Origin: Rhodocyclaceae bacterium
GTDB lineage: Bacteria; Pseudomonadota; Gammaproteobacteria; Burkholderiales; Rhodocyclaceae
DNA length: 63,413 nucleotides
Assembly: GCA_018262775.1 (NCBI GenBank)
Contig: JADFDU010000012.1
Location: 1-63,413, forward strand
Reading direction: 5' to 3'
Below, one piece after another: positions 16,110 to 25,651 of the stretch. The notes below the pieces were generated by a model that made no database searches, was not told the origin of the DNA, and saw only the letters and a program-made list of their open reading frames with translations. A program made the translations under genes and the position numbers. Position 1 is the first letter of the stretch. Every line of letters starts with the position of its first letter.

Positions 16110-19100
16110 ATGAAGGATGTGCAGACTGCTTTCGGTTTCGTGCGGAGCGTCGGAGCAGCGGCCTTGTTCTGCCTTGCCGCCCTGTCTGGGCAGGCGTCGG
16201 CAGGCGTCGTGCCCGGCCTGACAGGAACCTATTACGACAATATCAACTATACAGGCGCGACGGTGGTGCGCGTCGATCCGAGCGTCGACTTCAATTGGGG
16301 TTCGGGACCTCCAGATGCGGCCATCGGCCCGGATACCTTTAGCGTGCGCTGGACGGGCTTCGTGCGTGCGCCGACCACCGGCAACTATTTTTTCCAGACA
16401 CGTAGCGACGACGGTGTCCGGCTTTGGGTCAACGGCGTGCTTGTCATCAACAACTGGACCGACCATGGGCCCACGGATAACGCCAGCGCCGCCGTGGCGC
16501 TGACGGCCGGAACGGACTATGCGGTCATCATGGAGTACTACGAGAACGGGGGCGGTGCAGAGGCAGGGTTGCGCTGGCAGAGGCCGGCTGATGCAGCCTT
16601 CTCCCCCATCCCCCCCAGCGACGGCACCCAAGGTTTGCTGACCACTGACACTACGCCTCCCACACTCACCACAGTCAACACAAGTTGCGGCATCAACAAC
16701 CGGGTTGCCGTGACGTTTTCCGAGCCTGTTGATCCGGCGAGTGCAACCATAACCACGAATTACAGCGTCGATGCCGGTGCCGTGCCGGTCACCGGGGCCG
16801 TGCTCAGCCCCGACCAGCGCACCATCATTCTTTCGACGGGGGTGCTGACGGCCGGGGGGCACACCGTCAACGTAAGCGGCGTCGGCGATGTGGCGGTACC
16901 GTCCAATATCATGGCGCCGGCGGGCCTCCCTTTCACCTACAGCGGCGGTGGGCTGCGCAACGGCCTGTCCGCCACCTACTACGACCAGGGCAACATGTCC
17001 GGTGCTTTCTTTACCGGCAGCACAATGGCCCAGATCGATGGGCCGGTCGATTACAACTGGGGGAACGGCGCGCCGGCATCGGGAATCGGCGCAGACAATT
17101 TCAGCGTACGCTGGACGGGCTATGTCCAGGCGCCGAGCACCGGCAGCTATTCTTTCCGCACGGTGAGCGACGACGGTGTGCGACTCACCGTGGGCGGCGC
17201 GCTCCTCATCAACAACTGGACGGACCATGGGGCGGCGACGGACACCAGCGCCGCGGTCAACCTCGTGGCGGGTCAGTATTATCCGGTCACGCTGGAGTTT
17301 TATGAGCGCGGCGGCGGCGCGGTGATCAGCCTGCAATGGCAGCCCCCCGCAGCAGCTTTCGCCGCAATCCCGTTGGCCAACCTCTTACATTGCGACACGA
17401 CAGCGCCGACCCTGTCCGGCGTCTCGACGATCTGCGGCGTTTCCAACCGGGTCAATGTCACCTTCTCTGAGCCGGTGAATCCGGCAAGCGCCACAGTGGC
17501 GATCAACTATGCGCTCAATCATGGCGCGACAGTGAGCGCGGCCGCCATGACTGGAGATCCGCGTACCGTGCAACTAACGACTTCGCCTTTGTCTTCCAGC
17601 CTGACCTATACGCTGACGGTGAACAATGTCACGGATACGGCCGTCCCGCCCAACACCATCACACTCAACAGCCAGATTAATTTCACCCTGGCTTCAGGCA
17701 CGTTGACGAACGGTATCCAGGGCACGTATTACGACCAGGGTGGAGCATCCGGGGCTTTCTTCACGGGAGCCGCGGTGTTGCGCGTCGACCCGGTGGTGGA
17801 TTTCAACTGGGGCGGAGGCAACCCTGTTGCCGGCATCGGTGCGGACAATTTCAGCGTCCGCTGGACGGGCTATGTCCAGGCGCCAGTATCGGGCGTTTAC
17901 ACTTTCCGTACGCAGAGCGACGACGGCATCCGCTTGTGGGTGGGTGGGACGCCAGTGATCAACAACTGGGTGGATCACGGTCCGACCTACGACACGGGCA
18001 TGGTGACCTTGGCGGCTGGGCAGCAATATACCGTGACGCTGGAATACTATGAACGCGGCGGCGGGGCGGTGGCACAACTTCAGTGGCAAAAGCCGGGCGA
18101 CGCCGTCTTTTCGACGCTGCCGAACCCCAACTTGTTCTACTGCGACACGACCACTGTCGTTCCGGGTGGGTTCAATGCCTTTGAGACCGCCACGCCGGTC
18201 GGCAGCATCACGGGAGTCATCAAGACCAAGGTGGCCGCACAGGCATTCGATGTGGCGGTCGTCGCATTGAATGCCGCGAAAACCGGCGTCGAGAGCGGCT
18301 TCACTGGCGATGTCAGAATCGAGTTGCTCGATGCCACCGATAACAGCGGAGTGCTGGACGCCAACGGCTGCCGCCCGACCTGGACGTCGTTACCTGCGTT
18401 CTTGCCACCTACGCTGAGCTTCGTTGCTATCGATTCTGGACGCAAGAACATCTCGCTGACGGAGAACAATGTCTGGCGCGAGTTGCGCGTACGGATGAGC
18501 TATCCGGCGATCGGCGCGCCGCTGGTGGTCGGTTGCTCGACTGACAATTTTGCCATCCGGCCGGCTTCATTTACCGGATTTGTGGTGCAGCATGCGGATT
18601 GGGAAAACCCGGGTCTGTTCGATATGAACAACCTGTCTCTTGCGCTCAGGGTGAATGCGCCTCCCGACCCGCCTCCGATCAATCTGACCAATGCTCACAA
18701 GGCAGGAAGACCGTTCCGCGTGTCGGCCACGGCCGTCGATTTCCTAAATGTGGCCACATCGAACTATATAGACTCGCCGACAGCCGTATTGACCAGTTGC
18801 ATTGGCACTCCGGCATGTACGACATTGATGTCCGATTGCGCGTGCACGCCAACAACCGGAACCCTTTCATTAACTGGTAGCGCGGTTGCGGGCGCGTATG
18901 TAACGGCGGCTGCGACCTATGACAATGTCGGTGCTTTTACGGCACAGTTGCGGGACACCACGTTTGCAGCTGTCGACTTGGCGGATACACCGAACGATTG
19001 TTCGATTTCCGGGGCTTACATCTGTTCGTCACAGATGAACGTAGGGCGTTTTGTGCCGGATCATTTCACGCTGACGAGCAGTTCTTTCCTGCCTGCATGC

Positions 19101-19985
19101 GGTACTGGTCCGGGCGCACTTACCTTCATGAACCAGGGATTCCCGATATTGTCCGCGACCATCGAGGCCAGAGCCTATGGCACCGAATCGATAACGTCCA
19201 ACTATCACAGCCCAAATTTCGGTACGACGCAGATTGCCCCTGTTGACTGGAAGGCGGAAAACGCAAACAACGGCATTGACTTGTCCTCACGGTTAAGCGT
19301 TCCGCAGCCGCCACAGATATGGACCAATGGTGTTTATTCCCTGTCTACTACCTCTGCCCAATTCCGCCGGGCAATGCCTGACAATCCGGACGGCCCCTAC
19401 GACCAACTACAACTGGGGGTCGCGGTTACGGATCCGGACGATGTGTTATTGAATGGATTGGACATGAATCCACTTACGGCGGGAGCCTGTATACCGCCGA
19501 ATTGCACAGCCAGGGCCGTTGGCGCATTGTCGAGTGTGCGTTTCGGACGTCTGCAAATGCTAAATGTGCATGGCTCTGAACTGCGTGCGCTGCCGCTGAC
19601 GGTGCGCAGTGAATATTGGAGTGGCAGCGGTTTTACTCAAAACGCCGCCGACGCCTGCACCACGCTGACTGTGGGCAACTTCGCCCTGTCGAACTGGCAG
19701 CGCAATCTGAATCTCGGCGAAACTGCATTGGCAGCGGGGGGGCCCTGGACAGCGAGCGGGGGCCTATTTGTTGGTCCGAGACTGACCACACCCGGATTCA
19801 ACAACCAGGGTAGCGTCGATGTCACGATCAACTTGGGTGCGATGCCTTGGCTACTGGGTCGCTGGGACGACGCCATCAATCCGGATGGCGATGCGGCGAC
19901 GATGTATGACGACGATCCCATAACGAGAGCGACCTTCGGCATTTACCGCGACCGGCTGATTTTCAGGCGTGAGGTCACCCGCTAA
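16110..19985 (+). CDS. mshQ: MshQ-like giant surface protein with three PA14 domains
   Basis: Secreted protein of about 1291 residues. The ATG at 16110 gives signal sequence FVRSVGAAALFCLAALSGQASA. Three PA14 domains follow (about residues 30-170, 285-425, 530-670), each with YYD, SVRWTG, SDDG(V/I)RL and NNW(T/V)DHG motifs. The first two are followed by Ig-like Big_5 domains (AVTFSEPVDPASA, NVTFSEPVNPASA). From about 690 to the end is the MshQ/DUF6701 region, with VRFGRLQMLNVHGSEL and RSEYWSGSGF. PA14 domains bind glycans, so a pilus-associated adhesin is likely. No motif-level damage is seen. Confidence 0.87.
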   Translation: MKDVQTAFGFVRSVGAAALFCLAALSGQASAGVVPGLTGTYYDNINYTGATVVRVDPSVDFNWGSGPPDAAIGPDTFSVRWTGFVRAPTTGNYFFQTRSDDGVRLWVNGVLVINNWTDHGPTDNASAAVALTAGTDYAVIMEYYENGGGAEAGLRWQRPADAAFSPIPPSDGTQGLLTTDTTPPTLTTVNTSCGINNRVAVTFSEPVDPASATITTNYSVDAGAVPVTGAVLSPDQRTIILSTGVLTAGGHTVNVSGVGDVAVPSNIMAPAGLPFTYSGGGLRNGLSATYYDQGNMSGAFFTGSTMAQIDGPVDYNWGNGAPASGIGADNFSVRWTGYVQAPSTGSYSFRTVSDDGVRLTVGGALLINNWTDHGAATDTSAAVNLVAGQYYPVTLEFYERGGGAVISLQWQPPAAAFAAIPLANLLHCDTTAPTLSGVSTICGVSNRVNVTFSEPVNPASATVAINYALNHGATVSAAAMTGDPRTVQLTTSPLSSSLTYTLTVNNVTDTAVPPNTITLNSQINFTLASGTLTNGIQGTYYDQGGASGAFFTGAAVLRVDPVVDFNWGGGNPVAGIGADNFSVRWTGYVQAPVSGVYTFRTQSDDGIRLWVGGTPVINNWVDHGPTYDTGMVTLAAGQQYTVTLEYYERGGGAVAQLQWQKPGDAVFSTLPNPNLFYCDTTTVVPGGFNAFETATPVGSITGVIKTKVAAQAFDVAVVALNAAKTGVESGFTGDVRIELLDATDNSGVLDANGCRPTWTSLPAFLPPTLSFVAIDSGRKNISLTENNVWRELRVRMSYPAIGAPLVVGCSTDNFAIRPASFTGFVVQHADWENPGLFDMNNLSLALRVNAPPDPPPINLTNAHKAGRPFRVSATAVDFLNVATSNYIDSPTAVLTSCIGTPACTTLMSDCACTPTTGTLSLTGSAVAGAYVTAAATYDNVGAFTAQLRDTTFAAVDLADTPNDCSISGAYICSSQMNVGRFVPDHFTLTSSSFLPACGTGPGALTFMNQGFPILSATIEARAYGTESITSNYHSPNFGTTQIAPVDWKAENANNGIDLSSRLSVPQPPQIWTNGVYSLSTTSAQFRRAMPDNPDGPYDQLQLGVAVTDPDDVLLNGLDMNPLTAGACIPPNCTARAVGALSSVRFGRLQMLNVHGSELRALPLTVRSEYWSGSGFTQNAADACTTLTVGNFALSNWQRNLNLGETALAAGGPWTASGGLFVGPRLTTPGFNNQGSVDVTINLGAMPWLLGRWDDAINPDGDAATMYDDDPITRATFGIYRDRLIFRREVTR

Positions 19986-20018
19986 GGAAATGACTATGTG
20001 ATAACCCCGTTTATTAGA

Positions 20019-20047
20019 TTGACAACCATACTGAAAACCTTTAGTTT
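20019..20047 (+). promoter_or_regulatory. Possible promoter of the mshI-N block
   Basis: A perfect -35 TTGACA (20019-20024) is followed after 17 bases by TAGTTT, a weak -10, in the only sizeable gap (92 bp) between mshQ and mshI. This suggests that the assembly genes have their own promoter. Confidence 0.4.
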
Positions 20048-20077
20048 CCGTGGGTTATATGGGTAAGTTAACGTAAA

Positions 20078-21019
20078 ATGAGAATTTTTAACACCGGTAA
20101 GCGGAACGGCTGGCTCGCCGTTTCAAGCCGTGACGGTGTAGTGGATCTGACGCATATCCAGGTGGGTGCGGGCGGACGGCCGGAGGTAACACTCTGCGAA
20201 TCCTTCAGGAAGGAAGGCGCCGAGGTCGACACCTATGCGCGCCTGCGCAAGCAGTTCGCGCTCGACCGCTATCACGCCACCACCAGCCTGCGCTTCGGCG
20301 AATACCAGTTCCTGCAGGTCGAACCACCGGATGTGCCGCCGGCAGAAATGAAAGAGGCCATGCGCTGGCATATCAAGGGCATGGTCGACTTTCCCGTCGA
20401 CAAGGCGACGCTCGATGTGCTGGCCGTGCCGACGGAGAATGCCGGCGGCGCGCGCAGCCGCTTCGTCTTCGTCGCCTGCGCACCCAACGAGGTACTCGGT
20501 GCGCGCATCCAGACGCTGCAGAAGGCGAAGATCGACCTCGAGGCCATTGATGTACCCGAGACGGCGCAGCGCAATCTTTCCACGCTCTACGAGCCGCCGG
20601 GGCGCGGCATGGCCATGCTCGGCTTCTCCGCCGAGGGCGGGCTGCTGACGTTTACTTATCGCGGCGAACTGCAGGCATTCCGGCGCCTGGATATCACCCT
20701 CGATCAACTGACCAGCGCGGATTTTGACGAACGTCATGCGCTGTTCGACCGCATCGTGCTCGAATTGCAGCGCTCGTTCGACACCTTCGAGCATCAGCAT
20801 CATTACGTCAATCTGGCGCAATTGCTGGTGATGCCGCTACCGGAAGAAATCGGTTTGGCCACTTATCTGTCGCAGAACCTCTATGTGCTGGTAGAAGCCG
20901 CAGACCTGGGCAAGGTGCTGGATCTCATCAAGGTGCCCGAACTGCGTGCGCCCAGCCGTCAGGCACAGTGCTTCCATTTGCTGGGCGCGGCCCTGCGCGG
21001 CTTCGAGGTGCGCAAGTGA
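20078..21019 (+). CDS. mshI: MSHA biogenesis protein MshI, PilM-like
   Basis: A 313-residue protein of the PilM/actin-like class that forms part of the inner-membrane alignment complex. Sequences such as PPAEMKEAMRWHIKGMVDFP and LFDRIVLELQRSFDTFEHQH match the MshI pattern. There is no N-terminal membrane segment, consistent with a cytoplasmic partner of the following PilN-like protein. It overlaps that gene by four bases (GTGA). Confidence 0.85.
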   Translation: MRIFNTGKRNGWLAVSSRDGVVDLTHIQVGAGGRPEVTLCESFRKEGAEVDTYARLRKQFALDRYHATTSLRFGEYQFLQVEPPDVPPAEMKEAMRWHIKGMVDFPVDKATLDVLAVPTENAGGARSRFVFVACAPNEVLGARIQTLQKAKIDLEAIDVPETAQRNLSTLYEPPGRGMAMLGFSAEGGLLTFTYRGELQAFRRLDITLDQLTSADFDERHALFDRIVLELQRSFDTFEHQHHYVNLAQLLVMPLPEEIGLATYLSQNLYVLVEAADLGKVLDLIKVPELRAPSRQAQCFHLLGAALRGFEVRK

Positions 21020-21741
21020 CCCAGCAGATCAACCTCTTCAACCCGGCGCTGCGCGCGAAGCGCGAGTGGCTGACCGGAAAATCTCTCATACTTGGCCTCA
21101 GCGTCATGGTCGTGCTGCTCGGACTGTATGGCGGCGTGGTGCGCTGGGAGAACCAGCGGCTCACGGAGGAATCCACTCGCGTCGGTGCCGAGCTGAGCGG
21201 CGGGCAGGAGGAGCTGGCGCGGCTCAATCAGGAGATTGCCCAGCGCAAGGTGAGTAGTGAAACGCAAGCCGCCCTGCAACGGGCTGAAGCTGCCCTGCGG
21301 GGCCGTGAGCGGGTGAAGGCGGCCCTGGAAAGCGGCGCCCTAGGTTCCCAGGACGGCTTCTCCGAGTTCCTGCGGGCGTTTGCTCGCCAGGCTCAGGACG
21401 GCCTGTGGATGGTCAGCCTGCAGATGGCCGAGGGCGGACGCAACATCACCCTTGAAGGCCGCACGCTCAACCCCGAACAGATTCCCGGCTACATTCGCGG
21501 GCTCAACAGCGAACCCACGCTGCGCGGCCGCTCCTTCGAAGCGCTGAACGTGCAACTGGTCGGTGACGACAAGCCTGCGGCGCGACCCTCCACTGCAGTC
21601 GCAGCCGAAGCGCCCGCCCAGGGAGGGGGGGGAGGGCAGGAGGTGGCAAAACTGCCGCTCTTTCACGAGTTTTTGTTGACTGCGACGGTGCGAAGCGCTG
21701 CGGACACTGCGGCAGGCGGGCCGGCGGCGGAGGCACGATGA
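21016..21741 (+). CDS. PilN-like MSHA assembly protein
   Basis: A single-span protein of 241 residues with the PilN-type N-terminal motif (QQINLFNPALR) before a membrane segment (LILGLSVMVVLLGLYGG). A periplasmic coiled coil follows (residues 50-110), then a ferredoxin-like domain. The QINL(F/Y)NP motif is known to bind PilM. The GTG at 21016 overlaps the mshI stop. Near the C-terminus is a low-complexity Ala/Gly region (APAQGGGGGQ). Confidence 0.85.
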   Translation: MTQQINLFNPALRAKREWLTGKSLILGLSVMVVLLGLYGGVVRWENQRLTEESTRVGAELSGGQEELARLNQEIAQRKVSSETQAALQRAEAALRGRERVKAALESGALGSQDGFSEFLRAFARQAQDGLWMVSLQMAEGGRNITLEGRTLNPEQIPGYIRGLNSEPTLRGRSFEALNVQLVGDDKPAARPSTAVAAEAPAQGGGGGQEVAKLPLFHEFLLTATVRSAADTAAGGPAAEAR

Positions 21742-22472
21742 CAGAGCGCACCCCGAACGGAATGGGCAAGAGGCTGGCAGCCTGGCAGCAGAAATTCGAT
21801 GCCCTGTCGCTGCGTGAGCGCATGCTGGTGGCGGCGGCCGCCTTTATCGTGGTGTTTTTTGTGGTGGATACCTTGCTGCTGAGCGCGTGGTCGCGCCAGA
21901 ATGCCGGCCTCAAGGTCAGCCTGCCCGAGCAGCGGGCAGAAGCGGCGCGAGTTGCGGCGCAGGTCAAGGAACTGCAGGCACAGATCGCCGATAATCCCGA
22001 TACGCAGGCAAAGGCGCGGATCGACGAAATCGAACGCAAGATTGCCGCCATCGATGCCGGCCTGCAATCGTCCGCCAAGCAGCTCGTTCCGCCCGACCGT
22101 ATGGCGACGCTGCTGGAAGACCTGCTGAAGCGCAACCGGCGTCTCCAGCTCGTGAAAATGACGACCCTGCCGCCGGAGGAACTGCTCGGCCGTGCTCAGC
22201 CCGGGGATGCGGCGGCTGTAGCCGGGGAGCAAGCAGGGCAGCAAGCGACCGCAGCAGGGCAGGGAGACAGCCAGAACATCTACAAGCACGGCGTGGAGCT
22301 GACCCTGCGCGGCAGCTATTTCGACATGCTGGATTACCTGGCGCAGATCGAGTCGCTGCCCTGGCAGATGTACTGGGGGCAACTGAAGCTGGATGCGCGG
22401 GACTACTACCGCCCCGAACTGAAACTGACCTTGTACACGCTCAGCCTCGACAAGGTGTGGTTGACGATATGA
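21738..22472 (+). CDS. mshJ: MSHA biogenesis protein MshJ, PilO-like
   Basis: A 244-residue single-span protein: membrane segment ERMLVAAAAFIVVFFVVDTLLL, a long coiled coil (about 55-120), a variable Ala/Gln-rich linker and a PilO-like domain with GVELTLRGSYFDMLDYLAQIE. It partners the PilN-like protein in the periplasm. It starts within the preceding gene (ATGA) and ends in mshK (ATGA). Confidence 0.87.
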   Translation: MTERTPNGMGKRLAAWQQKFDALSLRERMLVAAAAFIVVFFVVDTLLLSAWSRQNAGLKVSLPEQRAEAARVAAQVKELQAQIADNPDTQAKARIDEIERKIAAIDAGLQSSAKQLVPPDRMATLLEDLLKRNRRLQLVKMTTLPPEELLGRAQPGDAAAVAGEQAGQQATAAGQGDSQNIYKHGVELTLRGSYFDMLDYLAQIESLPWQMYWGQLKLDARDYYRPELKLTLYTLSLDKVWLTI

Positions 22473-22924
22473 CCAAAGGAAATTCGACCGCAGGAAGTAC
22501 GCAGCCCGGTGGGATGAACAGCCTGCTTCGCACTGGAATGCAGTCACTGGTGACGCGAGTACTGCTGGTGCGCCTCTGCGCCGTGGTCCTGCTGGCTGCG
22601 CTGCCTGGCCTCAGTCTGGCGCAAGGGATGCGGGATCCGACGCGGCCGCCGCCGCAGTTCCTCGATCCGGCCTACGAGATGCAGGATGCAACGCCGCCTG
22701 ACTCCGGCCTGCAGACGATCAAACGCACCGGCAAGCGCTACCTGGCGTTGCTCAACGGCGAGTGGATCAAGCCGGGCGACAAGGCGGGCGAGGCGGTGGT
22801 GGTGAAAATCGAGGAACATGCGGTCGTCCTGGGTTATGCGGACGGGCGCCGGGAAACCATCGGCATGTATCCGGATGTCGAACTGCGGCCGAAGCGGGCT
22901 GCCCGAAAAGCGGCTGGAAAATAA
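22469..22924 (+). CDS. mshK: MSHA biogenesis protein MshK, PilP-like
   Basis: A 151-residue periplasmic protein. A hydrophobic export segment (LVRLCAVVLLAALPGLSLAQ) precedes the MRDPTRPP motif typical of MshK and a small beta-domain with YLALLNGEWIKPGD. It is thought to link the inner-membrane complex to the secretin. It overlaps mshJ by four bases. The segment before the signal peptide is about 30 residues, so a start nearer the ATG at 22514 (MNSLLRTG) is possible. Confidence 0.83.
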   Translation: MTKGNSTAGSTQPGGMNSLLRTGMQSLVTRVLLVRLCAVVLLAALPGLSLAQGMRDPTRPPPQFLDPAYEMQDATPPDSGLQTIKRTGKRYLALLNGEWIKPGDKAGEAVVVKIEEHAVVLGYADGRRETIGMYPDVELRPKRAARKAAGK

Positions 22925-22933
22925 GGAAAAATC

Positions 22934-24712
22934 ATGATGCGAATCCTCTGGATAGTCACAATGTCGGCGGGTTTTCTGCTCGCGGGATGCGACACGATGT
23001 CGTCGATCAAGCCTGGCGTGGTGCGCGATTCGATCGACAGCGAGATGCAGCGCGCCACGGAGAACCGCAACCGCGAGGCGGCGCCGGATGCCGTCAGCCG
23101 CGCTCTGGTGCCGCCGCTGACGGGGCAAATCGAGGCGCCGGCGGGACGGGCGGCCGAGGCGCGCTTCGACCTCTCGGTCAGCAATGCCCCGGCCAGCCAG
23201 GTGTTCATGGCCATTGTCTCCGGCACGCGCTACAGCATGCTGGTGAGTCCCGAGGTGAGCGGCAGCATTTCCGTCAACCTGAAAGATGTCACGGTGATGG
23301 AGGCCCTCGATACCATCCGCGAGCTGTACGGCTACGAATACCGGGTGCAAGGTACGCGCATCTTCGTCCAGTCACTGGCAATGCAGTCGCGGGTGTTCAA
23401 GGTGAACTACCTGACGGCGCAGCGGCAGGGCCGCAGCGATACCCGCGTCGTTTCGGGATCGATCACCTCGACGACGGCAGGTGCCGGAGGCGCGGCGGTG
23501 CCGGCGGCAGGGGCGGGCGGTACGACCACCCAGCCTACCAGTGGCAGCTCCGTGTCGACCACCAACCAGATGGATTTCTGGGGTGAGATCAGCGAGGCGA
23601 TCAAGGCTGTCATCGGTACTGAGGGCGGACGCAGCGTGGTCATTTCGCCGCAGTCCGGTGTCATCGTGGTGCGCGCCATGCCGCGCGAACTGCGCGAGGT
23701 CGAGAACTTCCTGCGTGCGTCCCAGCTGACCATCGAGCGCCAGGTGATGCTGGAGGCGAAGATCGTCGATGTGGTGCTCTCCGAGCAGTTCCAGGCCGGC
23801 ATCAACTGGGCGGGATTTACCGCCACGGGGCGCCACCGCCTTTCCTCTGGCGCGGATACCAACCAGTTCAAGACACAGGCGCCGAGCCTCGGCATTAACC
23901 ATCCTGGGGAAGTCGCGACACAATACAACACGGACTCCGGTTCGTTCGTTGCCAACGATCTTGGCACCATTCTGGCGGCGCCACTTGCCGGCGCAGTCGG
24001 CCGGCTTGCCGGCGGCCCGCTTGCCGGCATAATGGGTCTGGCGTTTCAGACAGGCAGTTTTCAGGCGCTGATTTCCTTTCTCGAGACGCAGGGCTCGGTG
24101 CATGTGCTGTCCAGCCCGCGCATCGCCACCATCAACAACCAGAAGGCGGTGCTCAAGGTCGGCACCGACGACTACTACGTGACCAACATCAGCACCACGA
24201 CTTCGTCCAGCGGCAGCAGCACGACGACCTCGCCGACCATTACCGTGCAGCCTTTCTTCTCGGGCATTTCGCTCGACGTGCTGCCGCAGATCGACGAGAA
24301 CGACAACATCATCCTGCACATCCGGCCGTCGGTCAGCGTGGTGTCGGAAAAGAACAAGATCATCAACCTCGGCACCCTGGGCACCTACCAGCTGCCGCTG
24401 GCTTCCAGCAGCATCAACGAGACGGACAGCATCGTGCGTGTGCGTGACGGCAACATTGTCGCTCTTGGCGGACTGATGGAATACATCCAGTCGGACGACG
24501 GCGGCAAGGTGCCGGGGGTCGGCGACGTGCCCGTTGTCAATGCCCTGTTCAAGCAGGGCAAGAAGGGCTTGCAGAAGCGCGAGATCGTCGTCCTCCTGAA
24601 GCCGACGGTGATCCATGGCGACAAGCAGTGGGAGGACGATCTCGTCAATACGCGCGAGCGCCTGCGCGCGATGGAGCGCCCGCTACCGCCCGCCGTGCCG
24701 GTGCAGCAGTAG
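22934..24712 (+). CDS. mshL: MSHA outer-membrane secretin
   Basis: Lipoprotein secretin of 592 residues that forms the pilus pore in the outer membrane. The lipobox FLLAGC lies at residues 14-19. A secretin N0/STN region (about 75-140), an N1-like domain and the C-terminal secretin beta-domain follow (VLSSPRIATINNQKAVLKVG; FFSGISLDVLPQIDENDNI). A Gly/Ala/Thr-rich linker lies near 185-210. It starts 9 bases after mshK. Confidence 0.93.
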   Translation: MMRILWIVTMSAGFLLAGCDTMSSIKPGVVRDSIDSEMQRATENRNREAAPDAVSRALVPPLTGQIEAPAGRAAEARFDLSVSNAPASQVFMAIVSGTRYSMLVSPEVSGSISVNLKDVTVMEALDTIRELYGYEYRVQGTRIFVQSLAMQSRVFKVNYLTAQRQGRSDTRVVSGSITSTTAGAGGAAVPAAGAGGTTTQPTSGSSVSTTNQMDFWGEISEAIKAVIGTEGGRSVVISPQSGVIVVRAMPRELREVENFLRASQLTIERQVMLEAKIVDVVLSEQFQAGINWAGFTATGRHRLSSGADTNQFKTQAPSLGINHPGEVATQYNTDSGSFVANDLGTILAAPLAGAVGRLAGGPLAGIMGLAFQTGSFQALISFLETQGSVHVLSSPRIATINNQKAVLKVGTDDYYVTNISTTTSSSGSSTTTSPTITVQPFFSGISLDVLPQIDENDNIILHIRPSVSVVSEKNKIINLGTLGTYQLPLASSSINETDSIVRVRDGNIVALGGLMEYIQSDDGGKVPGVGDVPVVNALFKQGKKGLQKREIVVLLKPTVIHGDKQWEDDLVNTRERLRAMERPLPPAVPVQQ

Positions 24713-24714
24713 CG

Positions 24715-25548
24715 ATGTACCTTGAGCATTTCGGCCTGCGCGAGCTTCCCTTCGGCATCACGCCGGACACCAGCTTCGCGTTCGCCGGCACGGCGCACCA
24801 GGAGGCGCTCAACACGCTGCTGATCGCGCTGAAAAGCGGCGAGGGCTTCATCAAGATCACGGGCGAAGTCGGCACCGGCAAGACGCTGCTCTGCCGCCGC
24901 CTGCTGGCCACCCTGGGCGCGGACACCGTCAGCGCCTATCTGCCCAACCCCTACCTCGAGCCACGCACCCTGATGCTGGCGCTGGCGGAAGAACTCGGCG
25001 TCGAACTCGACAAGGATGCCGACCAGTACCACCTCCTCAAGGGCTTGAACCAGGCACTGCTTGAGTTCGCGCGGCAGGACAAGTCGGTCGTTCTTTGTCT
25101 CGACGAAGCGCAGGCCCTGCCGATGGAAAGCCTGGAATCGCTGCGGTTGCTGTCGAACCTGGAAACCGAGAAGCGCAAGCTGCTGCAACTGGTGCTGTTT
25201 GGCCAGCCGGAACTGGACGAGCGGCTGGCCAACCCCTCGGTGCGGCAGTTGCGCCAGCGCATTTCCTTCCACTACCGCCTCGGCGGGCTGAAGCCCGACG
25301 AGATGGAGCTGTATCTGGCACATCGCCTGCGCGTGGCGGGCTACCGCGGCCACCGCGTCTTTCCCAAGGCAACGGTGCGGCAAATCCACCGCGCGGCGAA
25401 CGGCACGCCGCGGCTGGTGAATATCCTGGCGCACAAGGCCATGCTGGCCGCCTACGGCGAGGGCCGGCAAGAGGTCGCGCCGCGCAATGTCAAGGCCGCC
25501 GCGCGGGATACCGAGGGCGCGCGCCTGCCGGCGTGGAGATTATGGTGA
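24715..25548 (+). CDS. mshM: MSHA biogenesis AAA ATPase, ExeA-like
   Basis: A 277-residue cytoplasmic AAA protein. It starts MYLEHFGLRELPFGITPD, the usual MshM/ExeA beginning. Walker A is GEVGTGKTL near residue 49 and Walker B is VVLCLDEAQ near 125. ExeA homologues help to place the secretin across the cell wall. It begins two bases after mshL. A hairpin repeat separates it from mshN. Confidence 0.92.
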   Translation: MYLEHFGLRELPFGITPDTSFAFAGTAHQEALNTLLIALKSGEGFIKITGEVGTGKTLLCRRLLATLGADTVSAYLPNPYLEPRTLMLALAEELGVELDKDADQYHLLKGLNQALLEFARQDKSVVLCLDEAQALPMESLESLRLLSNLETEKRKLLQLVLFGQPELDERLANPSVRQLRQRISFHYRLGGLKPDEMELYLAHRLRVAGYRGHRVFPKATVRQIHRAANGTPRLVNILAHKAMLAAYGEGRQEVAPRNVKAAARDTEGARLPAWRLW

Positions 25549-25552
25549 GGAA

Positions 25553-25648
25553 CCGCCTTCCGCCGGGCTGTGCAGCCAGACACATGGAGCCGCGCAGCGG
25601 CGAACAATCGACACCCCCTTCCTCGGGAAGGGGGATGGGGGGAAAGCA
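25553..25648 (+). repeat. Hairpin-rich intergenic repeat, copy 2
   Basis: Contains the same 20-base core as the copy after secB (GGAGCCGCGCAGCGGCGAAC, about 25584-25603), preceded by CCGCCGGGC and followed by a C/G palindrome (CCCCCTTCCTCGGGAAGGGG). It fills the gap between mshM and mshN within one operon, and its GGGGGGAAAG end may now serve as the mshN ribosome site. Confidence 0.7.
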
Positions 25649-25651
25649 GTC

